15,805 bases of DNA from Chloroflexota bacterium (GTDB lineage Bacteria; Chloroflexota; DTOL01; JACQYG01): contig JACQYG010000033.1 of assembly GCA_016208345.1 (NCBI GenBank), forward strand, positions 1 to 15,805, in the 5' to 3' direction. Made by a program: the position numbers and the translations under genes. How positions within the stretch are numbered: position 1 is the stretch's first letter; each line of letters starts with the position of its first letter. This document shows, piece by piece, positions 1-7,315 of the stretch. The notes beneath the pieces are model-generated. The model was not told the origin of the DNA. It saw nothing but the letters and a program-made list of their open reading frames with translations, and ran no database searches.

Positions 1-558
1 CTTCGGCCATCCCTTTAAACCGCTGGTGCGATAGCCAAAGCCAAGTTGCTCAGAGCCAAAGCGGGCCAGTTCGCCACCGGGTTGAAGCACCGTCGCCGCC
101 ACCACGACGTCGGCGCAATACCCGCCGAAGGCCCCGGCGTTCCCCACCACCGCGCCTCCCACGGTCCCCGGCAGGTCCACCGCCCACTCCAACCCCGCCC
201 ATCCCCTGCGGACGGCATAACGCGCCACCTCGGAAAGCTGTGCCCCCGAGCCAACTTCCAGCCTGATCCCATCCTCGGCGATCCGGCACGCCATCCCGCT
301 CAGACGGTTCTCGACCACCAACCCGCGGACCCCGCCGTCGGCCACCAGGAGGTTCGTGCCGCTGCCGATGACCAGGCAAGACATCCCGTTTTCGCGGGCA
401 TAGTCTAAGAGCTCCCGTAATTGCCCCAGGTTCTCCGCCACAGCGTAGCGCTCTGCCGGGCCGCCGACGCCTAAAGAGGTGTGGAGGGCCATGGGCTCGT
501 CGAACCACACGGCAACCCCAGCCTCCACCTCTACTGGAAGCCTGGACCTTTGTATCAT
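1..558 (-). CDS. murB: UDP-N-acetylenolpyruvoylglucosamine reductase, 5' part only
   Basis: MurB is a cytoplasmic FAD enzyme that reduces UDP-GlcNAc-enolpyruvate to UDP-MurNAc with NADPH. The first 186 codons are present and the frame is open to the window edge, so the C-terminal substrate-binding part is missing. Visible family motifs are HTSLGVGGPA near residues 26-35, the FAD phosphate-binding VIGSGTNLLVADGG near 63-76, LPGTVGGAVVGNAGAFGG near 130-147 and the YRTSG element close to the edge. The start is an ATG reading MIQRSRLP, with GAGGAAG about 8 bases upstream. It begins 16 bases after the murC stop and is therefore probably co-transcribed with murC. The motif set makes the identification firm; only the length is unknown. 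Confidence 0.93.
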   Translation of the reverse strand, partial: MIQRSRLPVEVEAGVAVWFDEPMALHTSLGVGGPAERYAVAENLGQLRELLDYARENGMSCLVIGSGTNLLVADGGVRGLVVENRLSGMACRIAEDGIRLEVGSGAQLSEVARYAVRRGWAGLEWAVDLPGTVGGAVVGNAGAFGGYCADVVVAATVLQPGGELARFGSEQLGFGYRTSGLKGWPK

Positions 559-574
559 CGGGCTTCCTCGCCTC

Positions 575-2020
575 TCAACCCCGGGGGCCTGCGCCCCCTG
601 GTGCAACCCCAGGGCCAGGGGGGCCTGCGCCCCCCTGGTGCAAACTCTGGCACAGCATCCTCCCCACCTGCCAGACGTCGCCGGCGCCCAGGGTGAACAC
701 CACATCCCCACCACGTACCTCCCTCGCCAGCGCCTCAGCACAGTCGGAAAGAGGCCCAATGTAGCTCGTCGCCGGATGATGCATGGCCCGGACCAGGTCC
801 TGCGAGCTGATGCCTGGGTTTTCATTTTCCCGGGCAGCATAGATATCCGTTACTACCACCCGGTCTGCCTGGGCAAAGGCCTGGGTGAATTCATGGAAAA
901 GGTAGATCGTCCTGGTAAAGGTGTGGGGTTGGAACACCGCCCACAGCCGCGCCGGGCCAAAGCGCTCCCGCGCCGCCGCCAGCGTGGCCCTGATCTCGCT
1001 GGGATGGTGGGCGTAGTCGTCCATGATCGTCACCCCTCCGGCTTGGCCCACCAGCTCAAAACGCCTCCCTATCCCATGATAATCTCGCAAAGAGCCTTTG
1101 ATGGCCTTCACGTCCAGGCCCAACTCCCGGGCCACGGCCACGGCGGCCAGGGCGTTCAAGGCATTGTGGCGCCCGGGGATGGCGATGGAGAACCGGCCCT
1201 GGACCCGATCCCGGCGCCGGGCTATGAAGTCGATGCCTCCCAGCCCGTTCATCGCCAGTTTCTCCGCCCGCCAATCGGCGGCCGGGTGGAACCCATAGGT
1301 TATCCAGTTGACCTCGTCACCCTGACGGCCAGCCCAGAGCCTGGCCACCTGGGGATCGTCCAGGCACGCCACGATGGCACCACCAGCCGGCACCAGTGCC
1401 ACAAAGCTCGCAAAGGCCTGCACCAACCTCTCGAAAGTCCCATAATAATCCAGGTGATCCGGCTCGATGCTGGTGACCACCGCCATCCAGGGCCGCAGCT
1501 CCAGGAAGCGCGCGTCGTACTCATCGGCCTCGGCCACGAAGTAGTCACCGTGCCCCAGGTGGCCGCCGACGCCCAGGTCCCGCATCTCTCCCCCCACCAC
1601 GAAGCTGGGGTCCAGCCCGGCCCTGGCCAACATGAAGGCGATGAGCCCGGTGGTGGTGGTCTTGCCGTGGGTCCCGGCCACGGCGATGCCCCGCTTGCCG
1701 GCCATGAGCCTGCCCAGGAACTGGGCCGCCTTCAGCACCGGTACCCCCTGCGCCCGGGCCGCGACCACCTCGGGGTTGTCGCCTTTGGCCGCCGAAGTCA
1801 CCACCACCAGCTCTGCTCCCGCCACGTTCAGGGTGCGGTGCCCCTGGAAGACCACCGCGCCCCGGGCAGCCAACCGATCGGTGGCTGGCGAGAGCTGCAG
1901 GTCAGAGCCGGTGACCCGGTGCCCCATCTCCAGTGCGATCACGGCCAGGGGGCTCATCCCGGCACCGCCGATGCCAGTGAAATGGATGTGCCGCTTACGG
2001 TTCAGGTCGATATCTTCCAC
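575..2020 (-). CDS. murC: UDP-N-acetylmuramate--L-alanine ligase
   Basis: MurC is a cytoplasmic Mur ligase that adds L-alanine to UDP-MurNAc using ATP, the first step of the peptide stem. The 481-residue protein has all family landmarks: the N-terminal UDP-binding GIGGAGMS (16-23), P-loop GTHGKTTTT (116-124), EADEYDARF (164-172), DYAHHPSEI (335-343), HTFTR (366-370) and GAGD (445-448). The start is a GTG whose codons overlap the murG end by 19 bases, which suggests translational coupling. The last 22 residues, from about 460, are a Gly/Pro-rich tail (HQGGAGPP, then a second degenerate unit) encoded by two GC-rich palindromic repeats. The normal Mur ligase fold ends just before this tail, so it is probably an extension acquired by repeat insertion. 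Confidence 0.97.
   Translation of the reverse strand: MEDIDLNRKRHIHFTGIGGAGMSPLAVIALEMGHRVTGSDLQLSPATDRLAARGAVVFQGHRTLNVAGAELVVVTSAAKGDNPEVVAARAQGVPVLKAAQFLGRLMAGKRGIAVAGTHGKTTTTGLIAFMLARAGLDPSFVVGGEMRDLGVGGHLGHGDYFVAEADEYDARFLELRPWMAVVTSIEPDHLDYYGTFERLVQAFASFVALVPAGGAIVACLDDPQVARLWAGRQGDEVNWITYGFHPAADWRAEKLAMNGLGGIDFIARRRDRVQGRFSIAIPGRHNALNALAAVAVARELGLDVKAIKGSLRDYHGIGRRFELVGQAGGVTIMDDYAHHPSEIRATLAAARERFGPARLWAVFQPHTFTRTIYLFHEFTQAFAQADRVVVTDIYAARENENPGISSQDLVRAMHHPATSYIGPLSDCAEALAREVRGGDVVFTLGAGDVWQVGRMLCQSLHQGGAGPPGPGVAPGGAGPRG
583..643. repeat. Two palindromic GC-rich repeats coding the MurC C-terminal tail
   Basis: Two copies of a hairpin unit lie in direct orientation. The right copy has perfect 10-bp arms CCAGGGGGGC and GCCCCCCTGG around the loop CTGC (615-638). 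The left copy has 6-bp arms GGGGGC and GCCCCC around the same loop (583-598). Each is followed by TGGTGCAA or a close match. Read on the minus strand they encode HQGGAGPP and APGGAGPRG. A third copy lies near 12423-12444 in the ftsL-like gene, so this is a dispersed repeat that tolerates insertion in open reading frames. Confidence 0.85.
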
Positions 2021-3120
2021 AGCTCGTCCACGATGTTCTGGGCCGCCCTGGGCTGGGCCAGGAGCCGGGCCCGCCGGGCCATCTCTGCCAGCGCCACCGG
2101 GTCACGCAGGAGCCGGGCCACCGTGGCGTGTAGCCGGGGGCCTGAGAGCCCCGTATCGGGCAGGACCACCGCGGCTCCTGCCCGGGCCAGGTACTCGGCA
2201 TTTCGCTCTTGATCCCGATGTCCACCGATGTAGGGCACCAGCACGCTGGGCAGGCCGGCCGCCGGGTACTCCCCCAGCACCGAGGCCCCGGCGCGGGAGA
2301 CCGCCAGGTCACAGGCCACCAGGGCCTGGGGCATCTCTTCGTACAGGTAAGCGTAAAGCCGGTAGCGCTCCCGTTGGCCTGGAGGCAAGGCCTTCCGCCT
2401 CTCTTGTAGCCAGGCCTCGTCTCGGGGCCCGCTCACGTGGATGATCTGGCCCAATTCAACCAGTTCCGGCAGGGCCTCGCCGACCGCCACGTTTATGCTA
2501 TGGGCTCCCCGGCTGCCGCCCACGACCAGGAGTGCTGGCAGATCCGGCGTCAGGTTCCAGAACTCCCGGGCTCCCCGCTTATCGCTCTGGAACAGTTCCG
2601 GCCGCACCGGATACCCGGTGACCACCACCCTGCCGGAGGGAAAGTAGCGCCTGGCTTCAGCAAAGGAGACCGCGGCGCGCCGGGCCAATGGCACGAGAGA
2701 CCGTATGGTCCACCCCGGGCTCAAATCCGGCAGGTAGACCAGGCTCGGCACTCCCGCCAGCCACCCTGCGGCCACGACCGGCGCACACACGTAGCCGCCG
2801 GTGGCCAATATCGCATTGGGCCTGAAGGCCCTAATCAGGCGCCGGCATTGCCCGAAGGCCCGTACCAGCGCCATGCCATTTGCCAGCGCCCTGACTGGAG
2901 ATAGCCCCCGCAGCCCCCCTCTTACTGAAATCCCCTGGAACTTCAATCCACCGCGTGAAACGATGTCCTGCTCCAGGCTACCAGACCCCCCAACGTAGAG
3001 GATCCCCCGAGAGTTATCGCCGAGCCTGGCGAAGCGTTCATCGCTTTGCAGCGCTTTGGCGACGGCCAAGGCGGGGTAGACGTGCCCCGCCGTGCCACCA
3101 CCCGAGATCAACAGGCGCAC
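2002..3120 (-). CDS. murG: UDP-GlcNAc--undecaprenyl-PP-MurNAc-pentapeptide GlcNAc transferase
   Basis: MurG is a GT-B glycosyltransferase on the inner face of the membrane that adds GlcNAc to lipid I to make lipid II. The 372-residue protein has the N-terminal loop GGGTAGH (7-13, usually GGGTGGH), ATGGY near 106-110, GGSRGAHSIN (201-210) at the start of the C-terminal domain, and the UDP-GlcNAc site SRAGAS (275-280) followed by EYPAAGLPSVLVPY and DQERNAEYL. The common HExN acceptor loop is replaced by YLPDLSPGWTIR. The start is GTG with AAGGA 6 bases upstream. The gene begins 83 bases inside the ftsW frame and its end overlaps murC by 19 bases, so the three genes are very likely co-translated. 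Confidence 0.96.
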   Translation of the reverse strand: MRLLISGGGTAGHVYPALAVAKALQSDERFARLGDNSRGILYVGGSGSLEQDIVSRGGLKFQGISVRGGLRGLSPVRALANGMALVRAFGQCRRLIRAFRPNAILATGGYVCAPVVAAGWLAGVPSLVYLPDLSPGWTIRSLVPLARRAAVSFAEARRYFPSGRVVVTGYPVRPELFQSDKRGAREFWNLTPDLPALLVVGGSRGAHSINVAVGEALPELVELGQIIHVSGPRDEAWLQERRKALPPGQRERYRLYAYLYEEMPQALVACDLAVSRAGASVLGEYPAAGLPSVLVPYIGGHRDQERNAEYLARAGAAVVLPDTGLSGPRLHATVARLLRDPVALAEMARRARLLAQPRAAQNIVDELWKIST

Positions 3121-4243
3121 TCTTCATCCTTCCGAGCCGGTGGGTCTGCCGCGACACCGACAGCAAAATCCCCGCCCCGATCAGGGATATGACCAGGGAG
3201 GAGCCGCCGTAACTGATGAAGGGCAGTGGTATGCCGGTGAATGGGATCGTGGCGGTGATGCCGCCCAGGTTGATCAGGGCCTGGACCACGAACCAGGAGG
3301 TGATGCCCGCGGCCAGGAGAAAGCCGAAGGGGTCCGGCGCCTGGGCCGCAATGCGGTAGCCCCGGAAGGCCAGGATGGCGAAAAGGGCGATCACCGCCAG
3401 GCAGCCGATGAGACCAAGCTCTTCCCCGATGACGGCGAAGATGGCATCGGTGTGGGCCATGGGCAGCCAGAAGTACTTCTGGCGGCCAAAACCGAACCCC
3501 AGGCCGGTGATCCCTCCCGAGCCCAGGGCCAAAAGGGCCTGGCGGATCTGGTAGCCAGTCTCCCGGTATATCTCCGATTCCCAGGGGTTCCAGAACCCCA
3601 GGAAGCGGGCCGCCCGATAGGGTGCGCTCACCGCCAGGAAGGCCAACACTCCCCCGCCGAACAAGGTCCCCAGGCCCAGTTGAATCAGATGTGCGCCGGA
3701 GACGAAAAAGATGCCGAAGGCCACCAGCACCACCATGATGGTGGTCCCGAAGTCGGGCTGGCGGACGAGCAGGCCGGCAATGAGCCCCACCAGGAGGGCG
3801 AAGGGCACGAAACCGTAGATCACGTGCTTCACCTCTTCGCCCTTGCGTCCCAGCCAGTCGGCCAGGTACACCACCAGGGCCAGCTTCATTATCTCCGCCG
3901 GCTGCACTGACTGTGGCCCAAAGTACAGCCACCGCCTGGCGCCGTTGATCTCCACGCCCTTGGCCAACACCAGGACCAGGAGGCCCAGGGCGGCAAGCAT
4001 GAAAACCAGCGAGACCTTTTTTAAGTGATGATAGTCCACCCGGGCTGCCACCAACATCGCCACCAGACCTAGAGCAGCGTAGGCCGATTGCAGCACGAAA
4101 AACCGGTAAGGAGTCTGGTAGTAATAGTAACTCACGGCAAAACTGGCGCTGAAGACCATCACCAGCCCGCTGATGGTCAGGGCCGCCACGGTCAGAAGCA
4201 GCCAGTAGTCTGGGTTCCTGGTTTGCCTAACCGGCTCGGGCAT
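3038..4243 (-). CDS. ftsW: SEDS peptidoglycan glycosyltransferase FtsW
   Basis: FtsW polymerises lipid II into glycan strands at the septum, working with the class B PBP FtsI. The 401-residue protein is strongly hydrophobic with about ten membrane segments. It carries SEDS landmarks: GARRW (101-105), QPAE (114-117), RQPDFGT (161-167), PMAHTDAIFAVIGEELG (261-277) with the presumed catalytic Asp at 266, and GIPLPFISYGGSS (337-349). Its position among division genes between murD and murG supports FtsW rather than RodA. The start is ATG, 18 bases after the murD stop. The last 28 residues are a basic, non-membrane tail that reads through the first 83 bases of murG in another frame, an unusually long overlap for this junction. 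Confidence 0.95.
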   Translation of the reverse strand: MPEPVRQTRNPDYWLLLTVAALTISGLVMVFSASFAVSYYYYQTPYRFFVLQSAYAALGLVAMLVAARVDYHHLKKVSLVFMLAALGLLVLVLAKGVEINGARRWLYFGPQSVQPAEIMKLALVVYLADWLGRKGEEVKHVIYGFVPFALLVGLIAGLLVRQPDFGTTIMVVLVAFGIFFVSGAHLIQLGLGTLFGGGVLAFLAVSAPYRAARFLGFWNPWESEIYRETGYQIRQALLALGSGGITGLGFGFGRQKYFWLPMAHTDAIFAVIGEELGLIGCLAVIALFAILAFRGYRIAAQAPDPFGFLLAAGITSWFVVQALINLGGITATIPFTGIPLPFISYGGSSLVISLIGAGILLSVSRQTHRLGRMKSAPVDLGWWHGGARLPRLGRRQSAAKR

Positions 4244-4256
4244 CAGGCGACCTCCC

Positions 4257-4285
4257 GTTGTTCAGGAGTTCAACTCCTGAACAAC
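4257..4285. repeat. 29-bp perfect palindrome, copy 1, supplies the murD stop codon
   Basis: The arms GTTGTTCAGGAGTT and AACTCCTGAACAAC (14 bp each) pair perfectly around a single central base. On the minus strand the left part encodes the last MurD residues VVQELNS and the TGA stop. Other copies lie at 6035-6063 and 8826-8854. There is no T-run beside it, so a plain intrinsic terminator is unlikely. Confidence 0.9.
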
Positions 4286-5716
4286 CTTGGCACCCATCAT
4301 CGCCATTACTATGGCCTTGAACTGCTCCCCCCGGTCGAACTCATTGGCAAACATGCCGAAGCTGGCACAGCCGGGGGATAGGAGCACCACCCCGCCCGGC
4401 CTGGCCAGTTCGTGGGCCTTGTCCACCGCCGCCTTCAACGTGTCAAAACGGCCCGCCAATTGCACCGTGCCACCGCTATCCAGGGCCTCCCGCACCGCTG
4501 CCTCCAGCTTGTCGGTGGCCGAGCCCTCCAGCAATACCAGCCACCTGGCCCTGTCGGCTATAGCCCGGCCCAAGGCCCTGAAATCCAGCGCCTTGTCCGC
4601 TCCCCCGGCAATGAGCACCACCGGGCGGTCGAAACAGCACAGGGCAGCGATGGTGGAGGCCGGGGCCGTGGCCGTGGTGTCATTGTAGTAGGAAACCCCC
4701 TCCGATTGCCCCAGGTACTCCAGCCGGTGTTCCAGCCCCCGGAAGCCCCGGATGGCCTGGGCCATGGTCGCCACCGGCACTCCCCACGTGCCGGCCACCG
4801 CCACCGCTGCTGCCACGTTCTCCAGATTGTGCCTGCCCGGCAGGTGCACGTCGCCCTCCGAACAGACCAGTTTTACCTGGCGGCCCGGACGCCAGTAGCA
4901 ACCACCGTCACGCCAGTACGCGCCGTTCACTGGCTCATCCTGGCTGAACCAAACCACCTTACCATGAGCGCTGGCGGCGAATCCCCTGGTCACCGGATCG
5001 TCGTAGTTCAACACCAGGAAGTCCCCAGCCTTCTGGAACTGGAAGATGGCCGCCTTGGCCGCCACGTACTCGACGAACCCCCGATAGCGGTTCAAGTGGT
5101 CGAGAAAGACGTTGGTCACTGCCGCGATGTGCGGGCTCCGCCGGTTCGAGGCGATCCCCTCCAACTGCCAACTGGAGAGCTCCAGGACCACGGGGGTTTG
5201 CCGCGTGATGCGAGGCAGGAGCTCCAGCGCCGAGATCCTCAGATTGCCGGCCACCACCGTCTGCGGCTCCACCGCCCGGAGCATAGCTCCAACCAGTAAG
5301 GTAGTGGTGGTCTTTCCCTTGGTGCCGGTGATGCCGACGATGGGCGCCGGGCAAAGCCGGAAGAACAGGCCCATCTCCATCTCCACCGGCACTCCGTGCT
5401 CCTGGGCAGCGGCCAGGTACAAGGAGTCGGCGGGCACCGCTGGGTTGCGGACCACCATGTCCGCGCTACGGAAATCCTCCATCCGATGCTGGCCCAGTAC
5501 CAGTTGCACCGGGAGCCCCCGCAGGGCTTCCACGGAGGAGCGGAGCTGGTCCTCGGTCTTAAGGTCCGTGACCGTCACCAGGGCGCCCTGGGAGACCAGG
5601 TACCGGGCCACGCCCAAGCCGCCGCCGTGGACCCCCAGGCCCATGACGGTGACCCGTTTACCCGCCAGGACCAGTGGTTTTTCCTCTCCAAGCGCTCCGC
5701 TCCACTTATGGGCCAT
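4262..5716 (-). CDS. murD: UDP-N-acetylmuramoyl-L-alanine--D-glutamate ligase
   Basis: MurD adds D-glutamate to UDP-MurNAc-L-Ala with ATP in the cytoplasm. The 484-residue protein has the three Mur ligase domains: an N-terminal Rossmann part with VMGLGVHGGGLGVARYL (24-40), the ATP-binding GITGTKGKTTTT (128-139), SSWQLEG (181-187), HNLEN (296-300), YNDTTATAPAST (344-355) and the C-terminal LLSPGCASFGMFANEF (445-460). The NDSKAT lysine known from other MurD proteins is threonine here (NDTTAT). The ATG start lies inside the end of the upstream winged-helix gene (11-base overlap), so the two genes are coupled. The final residues VVQELNS and the stop come from a palindromic repeat, suggesting that the original C-terminus was replaced. 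Confidence 0.96.
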   Translation of the reverse strand: MAHKWSGALGEEKPLVLAGKRVTVMGLGVHGGGLGVARYLVSQGALVTVTDLKTEDQLRSSVEALRGLPVQLVLGQHRMEDFRSADMVVRNPAVPADSLYLAAAQEHGVPVEMEMGLFFRLCPAPIVGITGTKGKTTTTLLVGAMLRAVEPQTVVAGNLRISALELLPRITRQTPVVLELSSWQLEGIASNRRSPHIAAVTNVFLDHLNRYRGFVEYVAAKAAIFQFQKAGDFLVLNYDDPVTRGFAASAHGKVVWFSQDEPVNGAYWRDGGCYWRPGRQVKLVCSEGDVHLPGRHNLENVAAAVAVAGTWGVPVATMAQAIRGFRGLEHRLEYLGQSEGVSYYNDTTATAPASTIAALCCFDRPVVLIAGGADKALDFRALGRAIADRARWLVLLEGSATDKLEAAVREALDSGGTVQLAGRFDTLKAAVDKAHELARPGGVVLLSPGCASFGMFANEFDRGEQFKAIVMAMMGAKVVQELNS

Positions 5717-6020
5717 TATCGCCCTTCTTTACTAGCAAGGAACCGCCCACCTTGGCCGTCTTGGCGATCATGCTCTTGAGCTCCGGGTACAGGTAGTGGC
5801 GGCGATTGACCCGAAAGAACCTGGCGTTGGCCCGCCTCTGGCTGACCACCAGGTTCAGCTCCTCCAGGTTTCCCAGCTCCCGCTGGACGCTGCCGATCAC
5901 TTCATCGGGGGAACGGGCCAGCTCCCGCATGTAGTATTCCCTCTCGGGCTCCGCCATGAGCGCGGTTAGGATTTTGACGCGGGTCTTGGATGAGAATAGC
6001 CGATCCAGGATCATGGCCAT
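5706..6020 (-). CDS. Winged-helix (ArsR-like) DNA-binding regulator
   Basis: This 104-residue protein is a single winged helix-turn-helix domain. LDRLFSSKTRVKILTALM (about 5-22) forms the first helix, YYMRELARSPDEVIGSVQRELGNLEEL (about 29-55) the helix-turn-helix, and NLVVSQRRANARFFRVNRRHYLYPELKSMI the wing and last helix. This pattern is known from small ArsR-superfamily proteins, some found beside nucleotidyltransferase genes; none lies here. No metal-binding cysteines are visible. It is the first gene after a good promoter with a tandem palindromic operator, and it overlaps murD by 11 bases. I infer that it autoregulates and so controls the murD to murB unit. The ATG at 6020 is used; a second ATG two codons later is equally possible. 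The effector is unknown. Confidence 0.8.
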   Translation of the reverse strand: MAMILDRLFSSKTRVKILTALMAEPEREYYMRELARSPDEVIGSVQRELGNLEELNLVVSQRRANARFFRVNRRHYLYPELKSMIAKTAKVGGSLLVKKGDNGP

Positions 6021-6034
6021 TTCTTCATTCCCCC

Positions 6035-6063
6035 GTTGTTCAGGAGTTCAACTCCTGAACAAC
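6035..6063. repeat. 29-bp perfect palindrome, copy 2
   Basis: This is the same sequence as the copy at the murD end, here in the leader between the operator and the start of the winged-helix gene. It is followed by CAGATGC, as in the third copy at 8826-8854, so the repeat unit may extend a few bases beyond the palindrome. As RNA it could form a strong hairpin just upstream of the ribosome-binding region. Confidence 0.9.
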
Positions 6064-6073
6064 AGATGCTGGG

Positions 6074-6115
6074 ATCGTACGCACGATGCGTACAATCGAA
6101 CGCACAATGCGTACA
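6074..6115 (-). promoter_or_regulatory. Tandem palindromic operator, likely bound by the winged-helix regulator
   Basis: Two adjacent 21-bp direct units each contain a 17-bp inverted repeat. The promoter-distal one is perfect, GTACGCACGATGCGTAC (6077-6093); the promoter-proximal one has one arm mismatch, GAACGCACAATGCGTAC (6098-6114). The 21-bp offset is two helical turns, so two dimers could bind on the same face. The pair begins at the -10 box and covers the expected transcription start, a classic repressor position. That the neighbouring winged-helix protein is the binder is inference. Confidence 0.78.
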
Positions 6116-6143
6116 GAATACCCGAGTCCCCACCCCTTGTCAA
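6115..6143 (-). promoter_or_regulatory. Sigma70-type promoter for the regulator-murD-ftsW-murG-murC-murB unit
   Basis: On the minus strand TTGACA (6138-6143) is followed after exactly 17 bases by TATTCT (6115-6120). The -35 is consensus and the -10 matches four of six positions. Transcription would start near 6108, inside the tandem operator, about 90 bases before the winged-helix gene. Confidence 0.72.
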
Positions 6144-6177
6144 GGCAGTTTTGGGATCTCGCAAGCCCGTAGGGCTT

Positions 6178-6250
6178 TCACCGCAGAGAACGCAGAGTTC
6201 GCAGAGACTTCTATGATTTCTCTGCGCTCTCAGCGGTCTCCGCGGTAAAA
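6178..6250. repeat. Imperfect inverted repeat of the CCGCAGAG type
   Basis: The core hairpin is CGCAGAGA (6200-6207) and TCTCTGCG (6219-6226) around an 11-base loop. The arms extend outward with mismatches from CCGCAGAG on the left to CTCCGCGG on the right, about 14 of 19 positions pairing. Internal CGCAGAG is repeated. It resembles a palindromic intergenic repeat that I recall from many environmental bacterial genomes. It lies between the mraY end and the next promoter, so it may separate the two transcription units. Confidence 0.65.
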
Positions 6251-6257
6251 ACGGCCC

Positions 6258-6282
6258 CCCTATAGGGCAGCATTCTGCTGCC
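6258..6282. other. Short hairpins after mraY
   Basis: CCCTATAGGG (6258-6267) is a 10-bp palindrome, and GGCAGCATTCTGCTGCC (6266-6282) forms a 7-bp stem with loop TTC. On the minus strand the second hairpin follows mraY, but the nearest T-run is about 16 bases further on, so it is at best a weak terminator. The rest of the 310-base gap 6021-6330 holds the promoter, operator and repeats listed separately; no gene is seen. Confidence 0.45.
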
Positions 6283-6330
6283 GCTGGACGCTGTCCCCTG
6301 CGTTAAGCCTCTGCTACCTGCTCACTGCTG

Positions 6331-7305
6331 CTACGAAAGGGCCAGGGCGATGCCTAACATGGCCGCCAATATCCCTACCAGCCAGAAGCGCTGAGCCACC
6401 TGCACCTCCGACCAGCCCAGGAGCTCAAAGTGATGGTGCAAGGGCGCCATCTTGAGTATGCGCTTGCCCCCGGTGACCTTGTAATAGGTCACCTGAACGA
6501 TATCCGACAATGCCTCGGCCACGAAGACGATGCCCACCACCGGGAGCAAAAGCCACTGACCGGTCATGAAAGCCACCACTGCCAGGGAGGCCCCCAGGGC
6601 CAGGGACCCGGTATCGCCCATGAACACCTGGGCGGGATAGGCATTGTACCAGAGGAACGCCAGGATGGCCCCCACTATGGTGAAACAGAAAGTGACCACG
6701 TAGGGCTGATGTTGCAGGTAGGCGATGACCCCATAGGCGGCGAAGGCGGTGCCCGCGGTGTAGCCAGCCAGGCCATCCAGGCCATCGGTCAGGTTCACCG
6801 CATTGGAGGCGCCCACGATGGCAAAGATGGCCACCGGCACGTACCAGAGGCCGATATCGAATCTCCCGTAGAAGGGCAGGTAGCTAGGGTAGCGCAGCAG
6901 GTAGTACAGTACCAGGGCCGCGATAGTGGCGATGGCCAACTGCCAACCGAGCTTGAAACGGGCCCGCAGCCCCCTCCGCCGATTGCCCACCAGGTTCCAC
7001 CAATCGTCCACCGCCCCCAACACGCCGCAGCTCACCATAGTGCCTGCCGGGAGAAGGATCGAAAGGCGGCCGGGCAGGTTGAAGATGGCGGTGACGATCA
7101 GCACCGTGAAAACGATGATCAGGCCGCCCATGGTAGGAGTGCCGGTCTTCACCATGTGCGTGGCTGGCCCCTCGATGCGGATCTGCTTGCCGATCCTTTG
7201 GGCCTTCAGGAAGGCAATGGCGGGCCGACCCATCAACACTCCAACGAGGAAGGCAATGGTGCCGGTGACCAACGAGTAGGCCATGGGCGTCAAGAAAAAG
7301 AGCAT
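6331..7305 (-). CDS. mraY: Phospho-N-acetylmuramoyl-pentapeptide-transferase
   Basis: MraY is an integral membrane enzyme that moves phospho-MurNAc-pentapeptide from UDP to undecaprenyl phosphate, giving lipid I. The 324-residue protein has about ten hydrophobic segments and the family's conserved cytoplasmic motifs: KTGTPTMGG (53-61), the DD pair of AVDDWWN (100-101), NLTDGLDGLAG (171-181), GDTGS (230-234) and APLHHHFE (287-294). All catalytic aspartates and the histidine cluster are present. The ATG start has a GAGG about 9 bases upstream. It follows murF by 10 bases and they are certainly one transcription unit. After the stop comes a hairpin-rich gap before the regulated murD promoter. 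Confidence 0.97.
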   Translation of the reverse strand: MLFFLTPMAYSLVTGTIAFLVGVLMGRPAIAFLKAQRIGKQIRIEGPATHMVKTGTPTMGGLIIVFTVLIVTAIFNLPGRLSILLPAGTMVSCGVLGAVDDWWNLVGNRRRGLRARFKLGWQLAIATIAALVLYYLLRYPSYLPFYGRFDIGLWYVPVAIFAIVGASNAVNLTDGLDGLAGYTAGTAFAAYGVIAYLQHQPYVVTFCFTIVGAILAFLWYNAYPAQVFMGDTGSLALGASLAVVAFMTGQWLLLPVVGIVFVAEALSDIVQVTYYKVTGGKRILKMAPLHHHFELLGWSEVQVAQRFWLVGILAAMLGIALALS

Positions 7306-7315
7306 CTCGTTCGCC

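Noticed and set aside
479..2212. A 577-codon open frame on the plus strand opposite murB, murC and murG
   Set aside because: It lies antisense to genes with complete family motifs; such long frames are common opposite GC-rich genes, and its translation shows no recognisable domain.
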